A DNA stretch of 64,000 bases, taken from positions 2,170,001 through 2,234,000 of the forward strand of contig NZ_CP030051.1 in the NCBI RefSeq assembly GCF_004114975.1, in the 5' to 3' direction. Of this stretch, positions 17,993 to 26,636 are shown piece after piece. The stretch comes from Bradyrhizobium guangdongense (GTDB taxonomy: Bacteria; Pseudomonadota; Alphaproteobacteria; Rhizobiales; Xanthobacteraceae). The position numbers and the translations under genes were made by a program. The notes beneath the pieces are model-generated. The model worked only from the letters and a program-made list of their open reading frames with translations. It did no database searches and was not told the DNA's origin. The number at the start of each line of letters is the position of its first letter. Within the stretch, counting starts at the first letter, position 1.

Positions 17993-20900
17993 ATGACTGG
18001 GCAGGTTGCTGCCTGGTTGGAGAAGGTCGGCCTCCCTCAATACCTGAAGTCCTTTTCCGACCACGGCATTGATTTCGATATTCTTTCCGAAATTACGGAT
18101 CGCGATCTCGCGACCATGGGCGTCGTGCTCGGGCATCGGCGCCGGCTGCTGCGTTCGATTGCAGAGCTGGACGTTCCGAAAGCGCGCCTCGGCGTGCCTG
18201 AGATCGATGCCGGTGCCGAGCGCCGCCAACTCACGATCATGTTCTGCGATCTGGTCGGCTCGACTGCACTGTCGCAGCAGTTCGATCCCGAGGAGATGCG
18301 CGAGATTCTGCAAGCCTATCGCGAGGCCGCGACCGCGGTCATTGCGAGCTATGACGGCATCGTCTCGCGCCTGGTGGGCGACGGCATCCTGTCGTATTTC
18401 GGCTATCCGGCCGCGCATGAGGACGATGCCGAGCGCGCCGTCCGCGCCGGTCTCGAGATCACGGCCGCCGTGCAGGCGATCGATATCCAGCCGGGCTTGC
18501 GGCTGGAGGTGCGGATCGGCATCGCCACCGGGCTCGTCGTGGTCGGCGATCTCATCGCAAAGGGCGCCTCCAGCCGGCTGGAGGTGATCGGCGAGACGCC
18601 GAACCTTGCGGCGCGGATGCAGGCCTTTGCCGAGCCCGGATGCGTCATCATCGCGGCTTCGACGCGGCGCCTGATCGGCAATCTGTTCGAGCTGCGCGAG
18701 CTCGGCACCCGCGCGATCAAGGGATTTGGCGAGCCGGTCGAAGTCTGGGCGGTGGATCGTCCATCGCCGCTTGCGAGCCGCTTCGAAGCCTATCACTCCG
18801 CGCGCCTTGCCGGCTTCGTCGGCCGCGAGCACGAGCTCGCGCGCTTGGCCGAATGCAAGCAGCGGGCCTGGCGCGGCCAGGGCCAGGTCGTGCTGATTTC
18901 AGGCGAGCCCGGCATCGGCAAGTCGCGGCTATCGGAGCATTTCCTCCATGAGCGGATCGGCGCGGAGCCGCACGTCCTGCTGCGCTATCAATGCTCGCCG
19001 CATCATCGCGCCAGCGCGCTCTATCCCGTCATCACGCAGCTCCAGCGCGCGGCGAAGATCGCTGCAGGCGACAGCAATGCACAACGGCTGCGCAAGCTCG
19101 AAGCGCTGCTCGGGCGCAGCGACCTGAAGGCGCCGGCGCTGGTGCCGCTGTTTGCGGATGTGTTGTCGATCGCCACCGACGGACGCTATCCGCCGCTGGA
19201 CTGGACGCCGCAGCAATTGCGGCGCAACACGCTGGCCGCGCTGATGCAGCGCCTGCAGCGCCTCAGCGCCGAGGCGCCGGTGGTCTGCATCGTCGAGGAT
19301 TTGCACTGGGCGGATGCGACCTCGCTCGAACTGCTCCATCTTGCGGTCAGGCTGGCCGACCAGCTTCGCCTGCTGCTCGTCCTGACGTTCCGCGACGACT
19401 TCACGCTGCCGTGGATGGGGCCGGCGAATTTGACGACGCTGGAGCTCGGGCGTCTCAAGGAGGTCGACGTCGAGCGCATGGTCGCGGACCTGATCGGAAG
19501 CCGCGCGGTTCCGTCCGAGCTGGTGAGGCAGATTGCGACGCGGACCGACGGCATCCCGCTGTTCGTCGAGGAGCTGACGCGTACCGTGCTCGAGATCGGC
19601 GTCCTCGAAAAGGCGGCCGGCGGCCGCTACCGGATCGCCGGCAGCCTGCCCATCCCTACGACGCTGCAGGATTCGCTGATGGCGCGGCTCGACCGGCTCG
19701 GACCTGCCAAGGAGGTGGCGCAGATCTGCGCCGTCATCGGCCGCGAATTCTCCGACGAGCTGCTGCGCGCCATCGCCGACAAGGAGGATGCGGAGATCGA
19801 CGCCCGGCTTGCCCAGCTCGAAGGCGCCGAGCTGATCTTCCGCAACAGGTCCGCGGGAGACGGCGCCTATGTGTTCAAACACGCGCTGGTGCAGGACACC
19901 GCCTATGAGAGCTTGCTGAGGAGCAGCCGCCGGCGATTGCACGAGCGGATCGCGGCCGTTCTCCAGGAGAAGTTCCCGGAGGTCGCCGCCGCGGCGCCCG
20001 AAATCGCCGCGCATCACTTCACGCAGGCCGGTCTCGTCGAGGACGCGGTCGAATGGTGGGGCAAGGCCGGCGATCGATCCTTGCGCAGCTCGGCCTATCC
20101 CGAGGCGATCGCGCATCTGACCAAGGCCATCGGCCTTGCAGAAGGCCTGAGCGAAAGCCCGGCAGGGCGGAGCCGCCGGCTGCAATTGCAGATCGCCTAT
20201 GGCAACGCGCTGATCGCCACACGCGGCTATGGCGCGCCGGAGACGTCGGTCGCTTTCGCCCGTGCGCGCGAGCTTGCCTCCGGGCTCAAGGGCGCGCCCG
20301 AGCGGTTCGCCGCGACTTACGGCCTGTGGGTCGGAAGCCTCGTTCGCAGCGAGCTCGGATCCATGCAGGAGCTCGCGCAGGCGTTCCTGCACGACACCGC
20401 CGACCGGCCCGATGCGCCGGAGGCGGGGATCGCCCGTCGCGTCTGCGGCATGACCCGCTGGTTCGAAGGCAATTTCGTCGACGCCAGGCAGCACCTCGAG
20501 CAGGCGCTCACGATCTACCGCGACGAGCATGATCGCAATCTCGCGTTCCTGTACGGCCACGATTGCGGCATCGCGGCGGCGATCTACCTTGCGCTGGTGT
20601 TGTGGCCGCTCGGCGAGGTCGATCGCGCCGGGCAACTGGCGCAGCAGGCGATCCGCCGTGCGGCGGAGAGCGGCCATGTGGCGACCATGGTGTACACGCA
20701 TTTCCACAAGATCGTACTGGAGGCGATGCGCGGCAACCCTGAGGGCGCGAGGCCTCATGTCGATGCCGTGATCGAGCTCAGCCGCGAGCACGGCCTTCTG
20801 CTCTACGCACGCACCGGCAAATTCTGGAACGGCTGGATCCGTTGCCATCTCGGCGAGCCGGGAGCCGGGCTGCAGGAGATGGAGGAGTCCATCGCGCTGC

Positions 20901-21367
20901 CGCTGGTCGGAAAGATGGCGACCGGGCTGTACGTGCCCTTGACCTGGACGCTGCTGGCGGAAGCAAAGGCGTGCGAAGGACGGTTCGACGAGGCGCTCGC
21001 GATCCTCGACGAACAGCTCCTCGAAGTGGAGCGGACGGGACAGCAATGGTTCACCGCGGAGATCCAGCGGCGGCGTGGCGAATTGCTGCTGCGCAAGGAT
21101 CCCATCGATATCGTCGCCGCGGAGACGGCCTTCACGCGGGCCATCGAGACCGCGCGGGCGCAGAAGACCGTGACGTTCGAGCTGCGCGCCGCGCTCTCGC
21201 TTGCCAGGCTCTATCAGGCGAGCGGAACGGATGCGCAGGCGCGAAGTGTGCTCGGTCCGGTGATCGGATTGTTCGATGACGCAGAGGAATTGCCGGAGAT
21301 TTTCGAAGCACGGGCGGCCATGGAGCGGTCCAGCCAGACAAGCCCATGCGCCATCCCATGCGACTGA
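17993..21367 (+). CDS. SAM domain / adenylate cyclase / AAA ATPase / TPR protein
   Basis: A 1124-residue multidomain signalling protein. Residues 5-60 form a sterile alpha motif (VAAWLEKVGLPQYLKSF), a protein-interaction module. A class III nucleotide cyclase domain follows, with FCDLVGSTALS holding metal-binding Asp86 and LVGDGILSYFG holding Asp130, so it looks catalytically able. An AAA/NACHT-like ATPase follows, with Walker A GEPGIGKS at 304-311 and Walker B-like VCIVEDLHWAD. The second half, from about residue 690, is TPR-type helical repeats. This architecture is repeated many times in rhizobial genomes. It probably makes cAMP in response to a bound partner. GTG 17990 is an equally possible start, adding one residue. 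It overlaps the following hydroxylase gene. Confidence 0.9.
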   Translation: MTGQVAAWLEKVGLPQYLKSFSDHGIDFDILSEITDRDLATMGVVLGHRRRLLRSIAELDVPKARLGVPEIDAGAERRQLTIMFCDLVGSTALSQQFDPEEMREILQAYREAATAVIASYDGIVSRLVGDGILSYFGYPAAHEDDAERAVRAGLEITAAVQAIDIQPGLRLEVRIGIATGLVVVGDLIAKGASSRLEVIGETPNLAARMQAFAEPGCVIIAASTRRLIGNLFELRELGTRAIKGFGEPVEVWAVDRPSPLASRFEAYHSARLAGFVGREHELARLAECKQRAWRGQGQVVLISGEPGIGKSRLSEHFLHERIGAEPHVLLRYQCSPHHRASALYPVITQLQRAAKIAAGDSNAQRLRKLEALLGRSDLKAPALVPLFADVLSIATDGRYPPLDWTPQQLRRNTLAALMQRLQRLSAEAPVVCIVEDLHWADATSLELLHLAVRLADQLRLLLVLTFRDDFTLPWMGPANLTTLELGRLKEVDVERMVADLIGSRAVPSELVRQIATRTDGIPLFVEELTRTVLEIGVLEKAAGGRYRIAGSLPIPTTLQDSLMARLDRLGPAKEVAQICAVIGREFSDELLRAIADKEDAEIDARLAQLEGAELIFRNRSAGDGAYVFKHALVQDTAYESLLRSSRRRLHERIAAVLQEKFPEVAAAAPEIAAHHFTQAGLVEDAVEWWGKAGDRSLRSSAYPEAIAHLTKAIGLAEGLSESPAGRSRRLQLQIAYGNALIATRGYGAPETSVAFARARELASGLKGAPERFAATYGLWVGSLVRSELGSMQELAQAFLHDTADRPDAPEAGIARRVCGMTRWFEGNFVDARQHLEQALTIYRDEHDRNLAFLYGHDCGIAAAIYLALVLWPLGEVDRAGQLAQQAIRRAAESGHVATMVYTHFHKIVLEAMRGNPEGARPHVDAVIELSREHGLLLYARTGKFWNGWIRCHLGEPGAGLQEMEESIALPLVGKMATGLYVPLTWTLLAEAKACEGRFDEALAILDEQLLEVERTGQQWFTAEIQRRRGELLLRKDPIDIVAAETAFTRAIETARAQKTVTFELRAALSLARLYQASGTDAQARSVLGPVIGLFDDAEELPEIFEARAAMERSSQTSPCAIPCD

Positions 21368-21894
21368 AAACTTTCTTGTACTTTGCCGACTTCGTATTCT
21401 ATCCCCTCGCAAGCGCTGCACTGGTTGCGGTCGCGTTGCTCTTGAAGCAGCCGCCGCGCTGGGATGAGGCGGCGGTCGGCTTTGCGTGCGGGCTGCTGCT
21501 CTGGAGCCTCGCCGAATACGTCATTCACCGCTTCGCCCTGCATGGTCCGGCCTATCTCGCCGCCCTGCACGACATGCATCATGCCGATCCGCGCGCGCTC
21601 GTGGGCTCGCCGCTCTGGCTGAGCCTGAGCTCGATCTGCCTGGGATCGCTGCTGCCGGTGTGGCTGCTGGTCGGGTTTGGATCCGCCTGCACCGTCACGG
21701 CGGGACTGATGCTGGGCTATATCTATTTCGGCGCGCTTCACCATGTCATTCACCATTATCGCCTGAAGCGCGGCAGCTATCTCTGGCGCCTCAAGCGCCG
21801 CCACACGCGTCATCACTACGGCAAGACGCCGTGCAATTTCGGCGTCGTCACCAGCATCTGGGACCGCGTCTTCGGAACGTATTGTCCTGAGTGA
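21346..21894 (+). CDS. membrane fatty acid hydroxylase / sterol desaturase family
   Basis: A small (182-residue) membrane protein with four hydrophobic helices and the histidine clusters of di-iron membrane hydroxylases: HRFALH, HDMHH, HHVIHHY and RRHTRHH. These would bind two irons facing the cytoplasm and hydroxylate a lipid chain. The gene starts inside the 3' end of the cyclase gene (ATG 21346; ATG 21358 is equally possible), so the two are translationally coupled. The pairing suggests that the cyclase and lipid modification are expressed together. The exact lipid is unknown. Confidence 0.85.
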   Translation: MRHPMRLKTFLYFADFVFYPLASAALVAVALLLKQPPRWDEAAVGFACGLLLWSLAEYVIHRFALHGPAYLAALHDMHHADPRALVGSPLWLSLSSICLGSLLPVWLLVGFGSACTVTAGLMLGYIYFGALHHVIHHYRLKRGSYLWRLKRRHTRHHYGKTPCNFGVVTSIWDRVFGTYCPE

Positions 21895-21991
21895 GTGCGC
21901 CGCCCTCATTGAAGTGCGGCCGGACGATGCCGCGGCTATTAAGTGCGCTATGATTTCTGCGCGCCGTCTGTTCATTCGGAGAGGTGCTCGT

Positions 21992-22152
21992 TTCACCTCT
22001 CCCGAAGGGAGAGGTCGTATCGCATCGATGGATGCGATCCGGGTGAGGGGTTACAGTCCCACCGGTTGCCGCGGCCCCTCATCCGGATTGCACTGGACGA
22101 TGCGTCGCATCGTGAGGCGCAATCCGACCTCTCCGCATCGGGCAGAGGTGAA
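21992..22152. repeat. long imperfect palindromic intergenic element
   Basis: About 161 bases that fold back on themselves. The outer arms are TTCACCTCT and AGAGGTGAA. Inner blocks GGAGAGGTCG and GATCCGG.TGAGGGG recur inverted in the second half. This type of palindromic intergenic repeat is common in rhizobia. It ends 4 bases from the stop codon of the reverse-strand gene at 22157 and may serve as its terminator. Confidence 0.7.
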
Positions 22153-22156
22153 GCGG

Positions 22157-22519
22157 TCAGCCGCAATTCCAGATCGCGCCGATCGGCGTGCGCGTCCAGC
22201 ACGGACCGAAGCTGCCGCCATTGTAGCGGGGGCCGCCGAAGCCGGGCCGGCCGAAATAGTGCCATTCGCCGTCGAAGTAGCGGTAATAGACTGGCACGGG
22301 ATCGATATACCAGGGACGCTGGTTCTCACGCGCGTAACGCCGAAACCCGTTCTTCTGTGCGTAGATCGGCTGGCTGTTGCTCAGCGGCTGGCGATAGCCC
22401 GGCAGGAAGCCGTAGCCGTGCCAGGCCTGCGAGGGCTTCTTGTGAGCGGACGCGGCCGGCGCAGCGACGGGCAGCAGCGACAGAATGGCAGCAACAAAAA
22501 GACACAAAAGGCGCGACAT
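22157..22519 (-). CDS. small secreted hypothetical protein
   Basis: A 120-residue product beginning with a signal peptide (MSRLLCLFVAAILSLLPVAA, cleavage near PAASA). The mature part is rich in Tyr, Trp, Gly, Pro and Arg (for example RPWYIDPVPVYYRYFDGEW) with two cysteines close to the C-terminus (GPCW and WNCG). No known domain is recognised. The frame is open upstream to 22555, but the start at 22519 gives a normal signal peptide. It is likely periplasmic or surface-associated. Confidence 0.65.
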   Translation of the reverse strand: MSRLLCLFVAAILSLLPVAAPAASAHKKPSQAWHGYGFLPGYRQPLSNSQPIYAQKNGFRRYARENQRPWYIDPVPVYYRYFDGEWHYFGRPGFGGPRYNGGSFGPCWTRTPIGAIWNCG

Positions 22520-22639
22520 GCACCGACCATAGAGAATCGATGGCGGGAAAGCCATTCAAATTCGAGTGGGATCCATTTGCCATTCGATGACCGCAGCAGG
22601 TCTGCGCCGACTGCGACTTCGCAACGCGCGACGCGGCGC

Positions 22640-24346
22640 TCAGCAGGAATTTGACCGTTTGGCCGCAGCATCGAGCCGCAGGCCTGACCTTGCCGCGGAC
22701 AAGGCCGCGGCCAGCTCTTCGAGTTGGTAGGGCTTGGGCAGGATCTGGATGCCCGCATTCTGTGCCTCGTGCACCGAGGCTTCGGCATAACCGCTGGTCA
22801 GCAGCACGGGAATGTCGCTGCGTCGCCGCTTGATCTCCCGCGCGAGCTCGACCCCGTTCATGCCGCCGGGCATCATGATATCGGAGAAAATCACATCGAC
22901 GGGGCGGCCATCGGCCAAAGCACCGAGCGCAGCGGCCGCGCTGGCGGCGCGCGTCACGCCGTAACCGAGCTGAGCGAGCATCTCGCCGACCAGCGCCGCA
23001 ACCTCCTCGTCGTCCTCGACCAGGAGAACCTGGCCCTGATCGTTCTTCTTGGGCCGTGCCTTGTTGAAGTCGATGAGGTGCCGGTGCTTCGAAGGGATAT
23101 CTTCGGAGCGCGGCAAGTACAGCTCGATGGCGGTGCCCTGGCCCAGCTGCGATTTGATGCGAACCGTTCCGCGCGACTGGGTCGCAAAGCCATGGACCTG
23201 CGCGAGCCCGAGGCCGGAGCCCTTGCCGATCTCCTTCGTCGTGAAAAAGGGTTCGAAGACACGGGATAGGATTTCCGGAGGCATGCCGACGCCGGTGTCG
23301 ACGACGGATAGGCGGACGTAGTCTCCCGAGATCTCCTCCTCGCTCACGTCGGGCAGGTTCTCGCCGCGCACGACGATCGTGCCGCCATTGGGCATGGCAT
23401 CGCGGGCGTTGACGGCCAGATTGAGAATGACCAGTTCGAGCTCCCCGGGATCGACCTCCACCGGCCAGAGCTGATCCGGAAAATCGAACTCGACATGAAC
23501 GTCGCCTCGCAGGCTTCGATCGAGCAATTCACGCATTCCGCCGATCTGCATGGCAACGTCGACGGGCTCGGGGCGAAGCGTCTGGCGGCGAGAGAACGCC
23601 AGCAGCTGCCTGGTCAGGCTGGCACCGCGTTGCGCGGCCTGGATCATCCCGTCCATGAGGCGGCGCCTGCGGTTCGGATCGGTCTGGCGGTCGAGCATGT
23701 CGAGCCCGCCCGATATCACCATCAGCAGGTTGTTGAAGTCATGAGCCACGCCGCCGGTGAGCTGACCGATCGCTTCGATCTTCTGGGCCTGGCGGAGGGT
23801 TTCCTCCACGCGTGCCCGCTCCTCCATTTCCAGGCGCAACTGCTCGTTGGTCTCTGCCAGCGCGCGCGTCCGCTCGGCCACGAGTTTTTCGAGCTCCTGA
23901 GCGATCTGCTCGCGCGCGGCGAGCAGGGTGCGGATCTCGTATTGACGTCGCCGGGCGCGCAACGCCGATTGCACGGCGCTGGTCAGCGTCATCGGCTGCA
24001 CCGGCCGTTCGAGCAGTGAAACGTTGCGCAGAAGCGAGACGATACTGCGGCGCCAGGCCACAACCGCCGGCTGGTCGCGATGGCTGGTCAGGACGACGAA
24101 GGGCAGATCGGACCAGGGCGGCTGGCTCTCGATCCATTGTGCCAGCGGCCCCGTGTCCTTGCCGAACAAGGCTTCTTCGGCGACGAAAACGGCGCCGACG
24201 CCATTGACCATCTCGGTGACGAGTTCGGCAAGATCCCGGCAGTTGATTGCCTCCAGGCTCGAGCCGCGGAACAGCTCGACCGAGGCAGGCCCGTCCCGTC
24301 CAATCGGAGCAAAGACGAGAACCCGTTGATCGTGCGCGCCGCTCAT
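22640..24346 (-). CDS. hybrid histidine kinase with N-terminal receiver-like domain
   Basis: A 568-residue soluble kinase. Residues 1-130 fold like a response-regulator receiver (PFVVLTSHRD, then ERPVQP in place of the usual KP) but lack a clear phospho-acceptor aspartate, with VAEEAL at that place. A coiled coil covers about 140-190. The phospho-acceptor His202 is in GGVAHDFNNLL, and the ATPase domain has N309/N313 (LNLAVNARDA), DTGVGM at 350-355 and GSGLGL at 376-381. A complete C-terminal receiver holds Asp489 in FSDIMMPG. The gene overlaps the KaiC-like gene by 4 bases (ATGA), so the two are made together. No transmembrane helix, so it senses a cytoplasmic cue or its KaiC-like partner. 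Confidence 0.9.
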   Translation of the reverse strand: MSGAHDQRVLVFAPIGRDGPASVELFRGSSLEAINCRDLAELVTEMVNGVGAVFVAEEALFGKDTGPLAQWIESQPPWSDLPFVVLTSHRDQPAVVAWRRSIVSLLRNVSLLERPVQPMTLTSAVQSALRARRRQYEIRTLLAAREQIAQELEKLVAERTRALAETNEQLRLEMEERARVEETLRQAQKIEAIGQLTGGVAHDFNNLLMVISGGLDMLDRQTDPNRRRRLMDGMIQAAQRGASLTRQLLAFSRRQTLRPEPVDVAMQIGGMRELLDRSLRGDVHVEFDFPDQLWPVEVDPGELELVILNLAVNARDAMPNGGTIVVRGENLPDVSEEEISGDYVRLSVVDTGVGMPPEILSRVFEPFFTTKEIGKGSGLGLAQVHGFATQSRGTVRIKSQLGQGTAIELYLPRSEDIPSKHRHLIDFNKARPKKNDQGQVLLVEDDEEVAALVGEMLAQLGYGVTRAASAAAALGALADGRPVDVIFSDIMMPGGMNGVELAREIKRRRSDIPVLLTSGYAEASVHEAQNAGIQILPKPYQLEELAAALSAARSGLRLDAAAKRSNSC

Positions 24347-25857
24347 TCAACGGTCCCTTCGGACATCGCCGGGCCGGTATAACGTGGTGTGCCGGAAAAG
24401 ATGCCGCTGAAATCCCTAAGCGGCGGACCGAGCTTGATACCAGCGCCGGTGAGCCGAAATTCGCGGATCGTATGCTCGTGGTTGCCACTGCGCTTCTTGA
24501 CCACGGAGAGCGCGCGCCGCACCGTTCCGCCGAGCTCGAAGTAGCGCAGCATCAGCACGGCATCGCTCAAATAGCTGATATCGAGATTGGACTCTGTCGG
24601 CCCTACCAAACCGTGTTGAGCAAGGATCAGAATGGTCAGTACCCCCTGCTGGGCCAGATAACTGAGCAGTTCGTGCATCTGCAGGATGAGAAAGCGCTCG
24701 TCCGGCATCGCGTTGAGATAGCCGTTCAGACTGTCGATGATGACGATCCGGGCATTGTCGCGCTCGACGCTCTCCCTCACATTGCTGGCGAACTCGCCGG
24801 GCGAGAGCTCGGCCGGATCGATTTGCTGGAAGCGGATGCGGCCGGACTCGAGATGATTGTCGAGATCCAGCCCCAAGGTCCTGGCGCGCGCTTCGACCGT
24901 GCCGCGGCCTTCGTCGAAGGCGAAGAACACCGCGTGCTCGCCGCGATCGGCTGCCGTGATGGCGTAGGTCAGCGCGAGCGACGATTTACCTACGCCTGCC
25001 GCCCCGATGAGAAGCGCGTTCGTGCCGCGCTCCAGGCCACCGCCCAGAAGCTGATCGAGCTCCGGGTTGCCGCTCGATGTGAAATTGCCGAGAAACGATT
25101 TGTGATGTTCTGCCGCCACGAGGCGAGGGAAGATCTTGAGGCCGCCCGTTTCGATGATGAAGTCGTGATAGCCGCCGCGAAAGCGGATGCCACGCATCTT
25201 CATGACGCGAAGCCGGCGCCGCTCCGCGCCGTAGTCGAGTGCGAGCTGCTCGAGCATGACGACGCCGTGTGCGATCGAATGCAGTTGCAGATCGTCCTGA
25301 GCCGAAGACAGGTCGTCGAGCAGGATCACGGTGCAGTTGCGGTTGGTAAAGAAGTGCTTCAAGGCCAGCACCTGGCGCCTGTAGCGCAGCGGGTTCTGGG
25401 CGAGGAGGCGAAGTTCGGACAGGCTGTCGAGCACCACGCGGGCGGGGTTGATCCGCTCGACCTCCTTGAAGATCAGACTGGTGGTCTCACTCAGCTCCAC
25501 CTCGGCCGGATGAAAAACCGTAAGCTCGCGGTCGGGGTCGAGCGTCGTTTCCGGCGGCACCAGTTCGAAGATATCGACCCCGCTCAGAGACCATCCATGC
25601 CGCTGCGCGACCACGGTCAGTTCACGTTTGGTTTCGGACAACGAAATGTAGAGCACGCGCTCGCCATCCCGGACGCCCCTCAGCAGGAACTGCAGCGCAA
25701 TGGTGGTCTTGCCGGTTCCGGGCCGTCCCTCGTAGAGGTACATCCGGTTGGCGTCGAACCCGCCCCCCAGGATGTCGTCCAGGCCCTCGCTGCCGGTCGA
25801 AATTCTCGGCAAATCCGCGGGATCGCTGCCTGAAGCTGCTTGAAATGAACCGGTCAT
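24343..25857 (-). CDS. KaiC-like double-domain ATPase
   Basis: A 504-residue protein made of two RecA/KaiC domains. The first has Walker A GRPGTGKT at 44-51 and Walker B VVLDS with Asp144; the second has GAAGVGKS at 285-292 and IVIIDS with Asp375. In each the Walker A is preceded by the KaiC-type LDDILGGG or LDQLLGGG signature. It would form a hexameric ATPase. No KaiA or KaiB gene is nearby, so a true clock is unproven; KaiC-like proteins with linked kinases are common in proteobacteria. The C-terminal Ser/Thr phosphorylation pair of cyanobacterial KaiC was not identified. ATG 25857 is chosen because AGGGG lies 4 bases upstream; ATG 25872 is the alternative. Confidence 0.9.
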   Translation of the reverse strand: MTGSFQAASGSDPADLPRISTGSEGLDDILGGGFDANRMYLYEGRPGTGKTTIALQFLLRGVRDGERVLYISLSETKRELTVVAQRHGWSLSGVDIFELVPPETTLDPDRELTVFHPAEVELSETTSLIFKEVERINPARVVLDSLSELRLLAQNPLRYRRQVLALKHFFTNRNCTVILLDDLSSAQDDLQLHSIAHGVVMLEQLALDYGAERRRLRVMKMRGIRFRGGYHDFIIETGGLKIFPRLVAAEHHKSFLGNFTSSGNPELDQLLGGGLERGTNALLIGAAGVGKSSLALTYAITAADRGEHAVFFAFDEGRGTVEARARTLGLDLDNHLESGRIRFQQIDPAELSPGEFASNVRESVERDNARIVIIDSLNGYLNAMPDERFLILQMHELLSYLAQQGVLTILILAQHGLVGPTESNLDISYLSDAVLMLRYFELGGTVRRALSVVKKRSGNHEHTIREFRLTGAGIKLGPPLRDFSGIFSGTPRYTGPAMSEGTVE

Positions 25858-26155
25858 TGAACCCCTACGCATTGTGGAAGCCCGCTGTCCGATGTCCAGG
25901 GGCCGGGGCTCGAAAAACTGTTGGGCCCCCGGAATAGGAACTCTCCAGCGGGGACCGAGTTCCCGGCAGCCCGAGCGGGCCTGCCGGGAACAGTAGGCGG
26001 AAATGCTTCACGCCTGTCGGTTCACGATTGAACGTAGGGAGTCAGGCAAGACAATGGGTTTTCCGAAATGTGTGCCGCCTGCGTGTCGCAGAGCGGTCTC
26101 CGCGTTCTGACACTCCTCCACGCCGACCTCGGTCGCAGGTGTTTCAGCTGAACGC
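25858..26155. other. intergenic region upstream of the KaiC-like gene
   Basis: No gene is supported here. It holds a strong hairpin with 11-base perfect arms GTTCCCGGCAG (25959-25969) and CTGCCGGGAAC (25981-25991), and the EcfG-type promoter candidate listed separately. A 70-codon reverse ORF crossing 26008-26220 overlaps the terminator at 26156-26181 and is not considered real. Confidence 0.5.
25939..25963 (-). promoter_or_regulatory. possible EcfG (general stress sigma) promoter
   Basis: On the reverse strand GGAAC (25963-25959) is followed after 17 bases by GTT (25941-25939), close to the GGAAC/GTT pattern of alphaproteobacterial EcfG promoters. It would drive the KaiC-like/kinase pair with a leader of about 75 bases. 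The motif is itself symmetric (GGAAC-N17-GTTCC), so direction is not certain. Confidence 0.35.
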
Positions 26156-26181
26156 AAAAAGGCCTCGCCAAAGCGAGGCCT
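26156..26181 (-). terminator. rho-independent terminator
   Basis: Perfect 9-base arms AGGCCTCGC and GCGAGGCCT with a 4-base loop, followed on the reverse strand by a run of five T. It lies 25 bases after the stop of the small secreted gene at 26207. Confidence 0.8.
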
Positions 26182-26206
26182 CCCTGTGTCATCGTGCTGG
26201 TACGAA

Positions 26207-26440
26207 CTAATCGTCGTCATCCCAGTGATGGCGACGGATTACGACGCCGCGGTCGTAATCGCGGTCGTGGTGGTACCAGCCATGATGCCAGCCGCGGTCA
26301 TGTTCATAGAGGCGCGCGCGGGGGCCATAGTAGTCACTGTCGCCGCCGACGTAGAAGCCGACGCCCGCCGCGTTGGCGATGGTAGGGGCACCGATTGCGA
26401 GCGTCGAGACGGCCGCAAGAGCGTATATCAGCTTTCTCAT
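26207..26440 (-). CDS. small secreted protein, His/Asp/Tyr-rich
   Basis: A 77-residue product with a signal peptide (MRKLIYALAAVSTLAIGAPT, cleavage after ANA). The mature ~50 residues are rich in Tyr, His, Asp, Trp and Arg (HHGWYHHDRDYDRG) and end in four Asp, giving many potential metal ligands. A perfect ribosome-binding sequence AAGGAGG sits 6 bases before ATG 26440, which decides this start over the longer open frame to 26629. A clear terminator follows. Similar short, His/Trp-rich exported proteins are frequent in rhizobia; their role is unknown. Confidence 0.75.
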   Translation of the reverse strand: MRKLIYALAAVSTLAIGAPTIANAAGVGFYVGGDSDYYGPRARLYEHDRGWHHGWYHHDRDYDRGVVIRRHHWDDDD

Positions 26441-26504
26441 CTGTTCCTCCTTCCGCATTGTCGGGGAGTCAACGGCTGTCGCGCCGGCCTGTTGCCGGAA
26501 CGGG

Positions 26505-26519
26505 CAAGAAACTTTCTTG
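26505..26519. promoter_or_regulatory. small palindrome upstream of the 77-aa secreted gene
   Basis: Arms CAAGAAA and TTTCTTG around a single base, 64 bases upstream of the start codon. It could be an operator or a chance palindrome. Confidence 0.3.
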
Positions 26520-26636
26520 AATGGGTGTTCATGTTTCGGGCGTTCCATCGTGAGAAAGAACGATGAGGGGTGTCGCGTTCGATCTGGAACGCTTGTATCG
26601 GCAGCACCCATGTTGTGCACCGCCGGCATTCGAGCA

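Noticed and set aside
18929..21421. 830-codon reverse-strand ORF opposite the cyclase gene
   Set aside because: A GC-rich antisense shadow. It has no recognisable domain, is full of Arg/Gln-rich low-complexity sequence, and the forward frame is a clear multidomain protein.
26008..26220. 70-codon reverse ORF
   Set aside because: It runs through a strong terminator and overlaps the start of the neighbouring 3' region; no domain seen.
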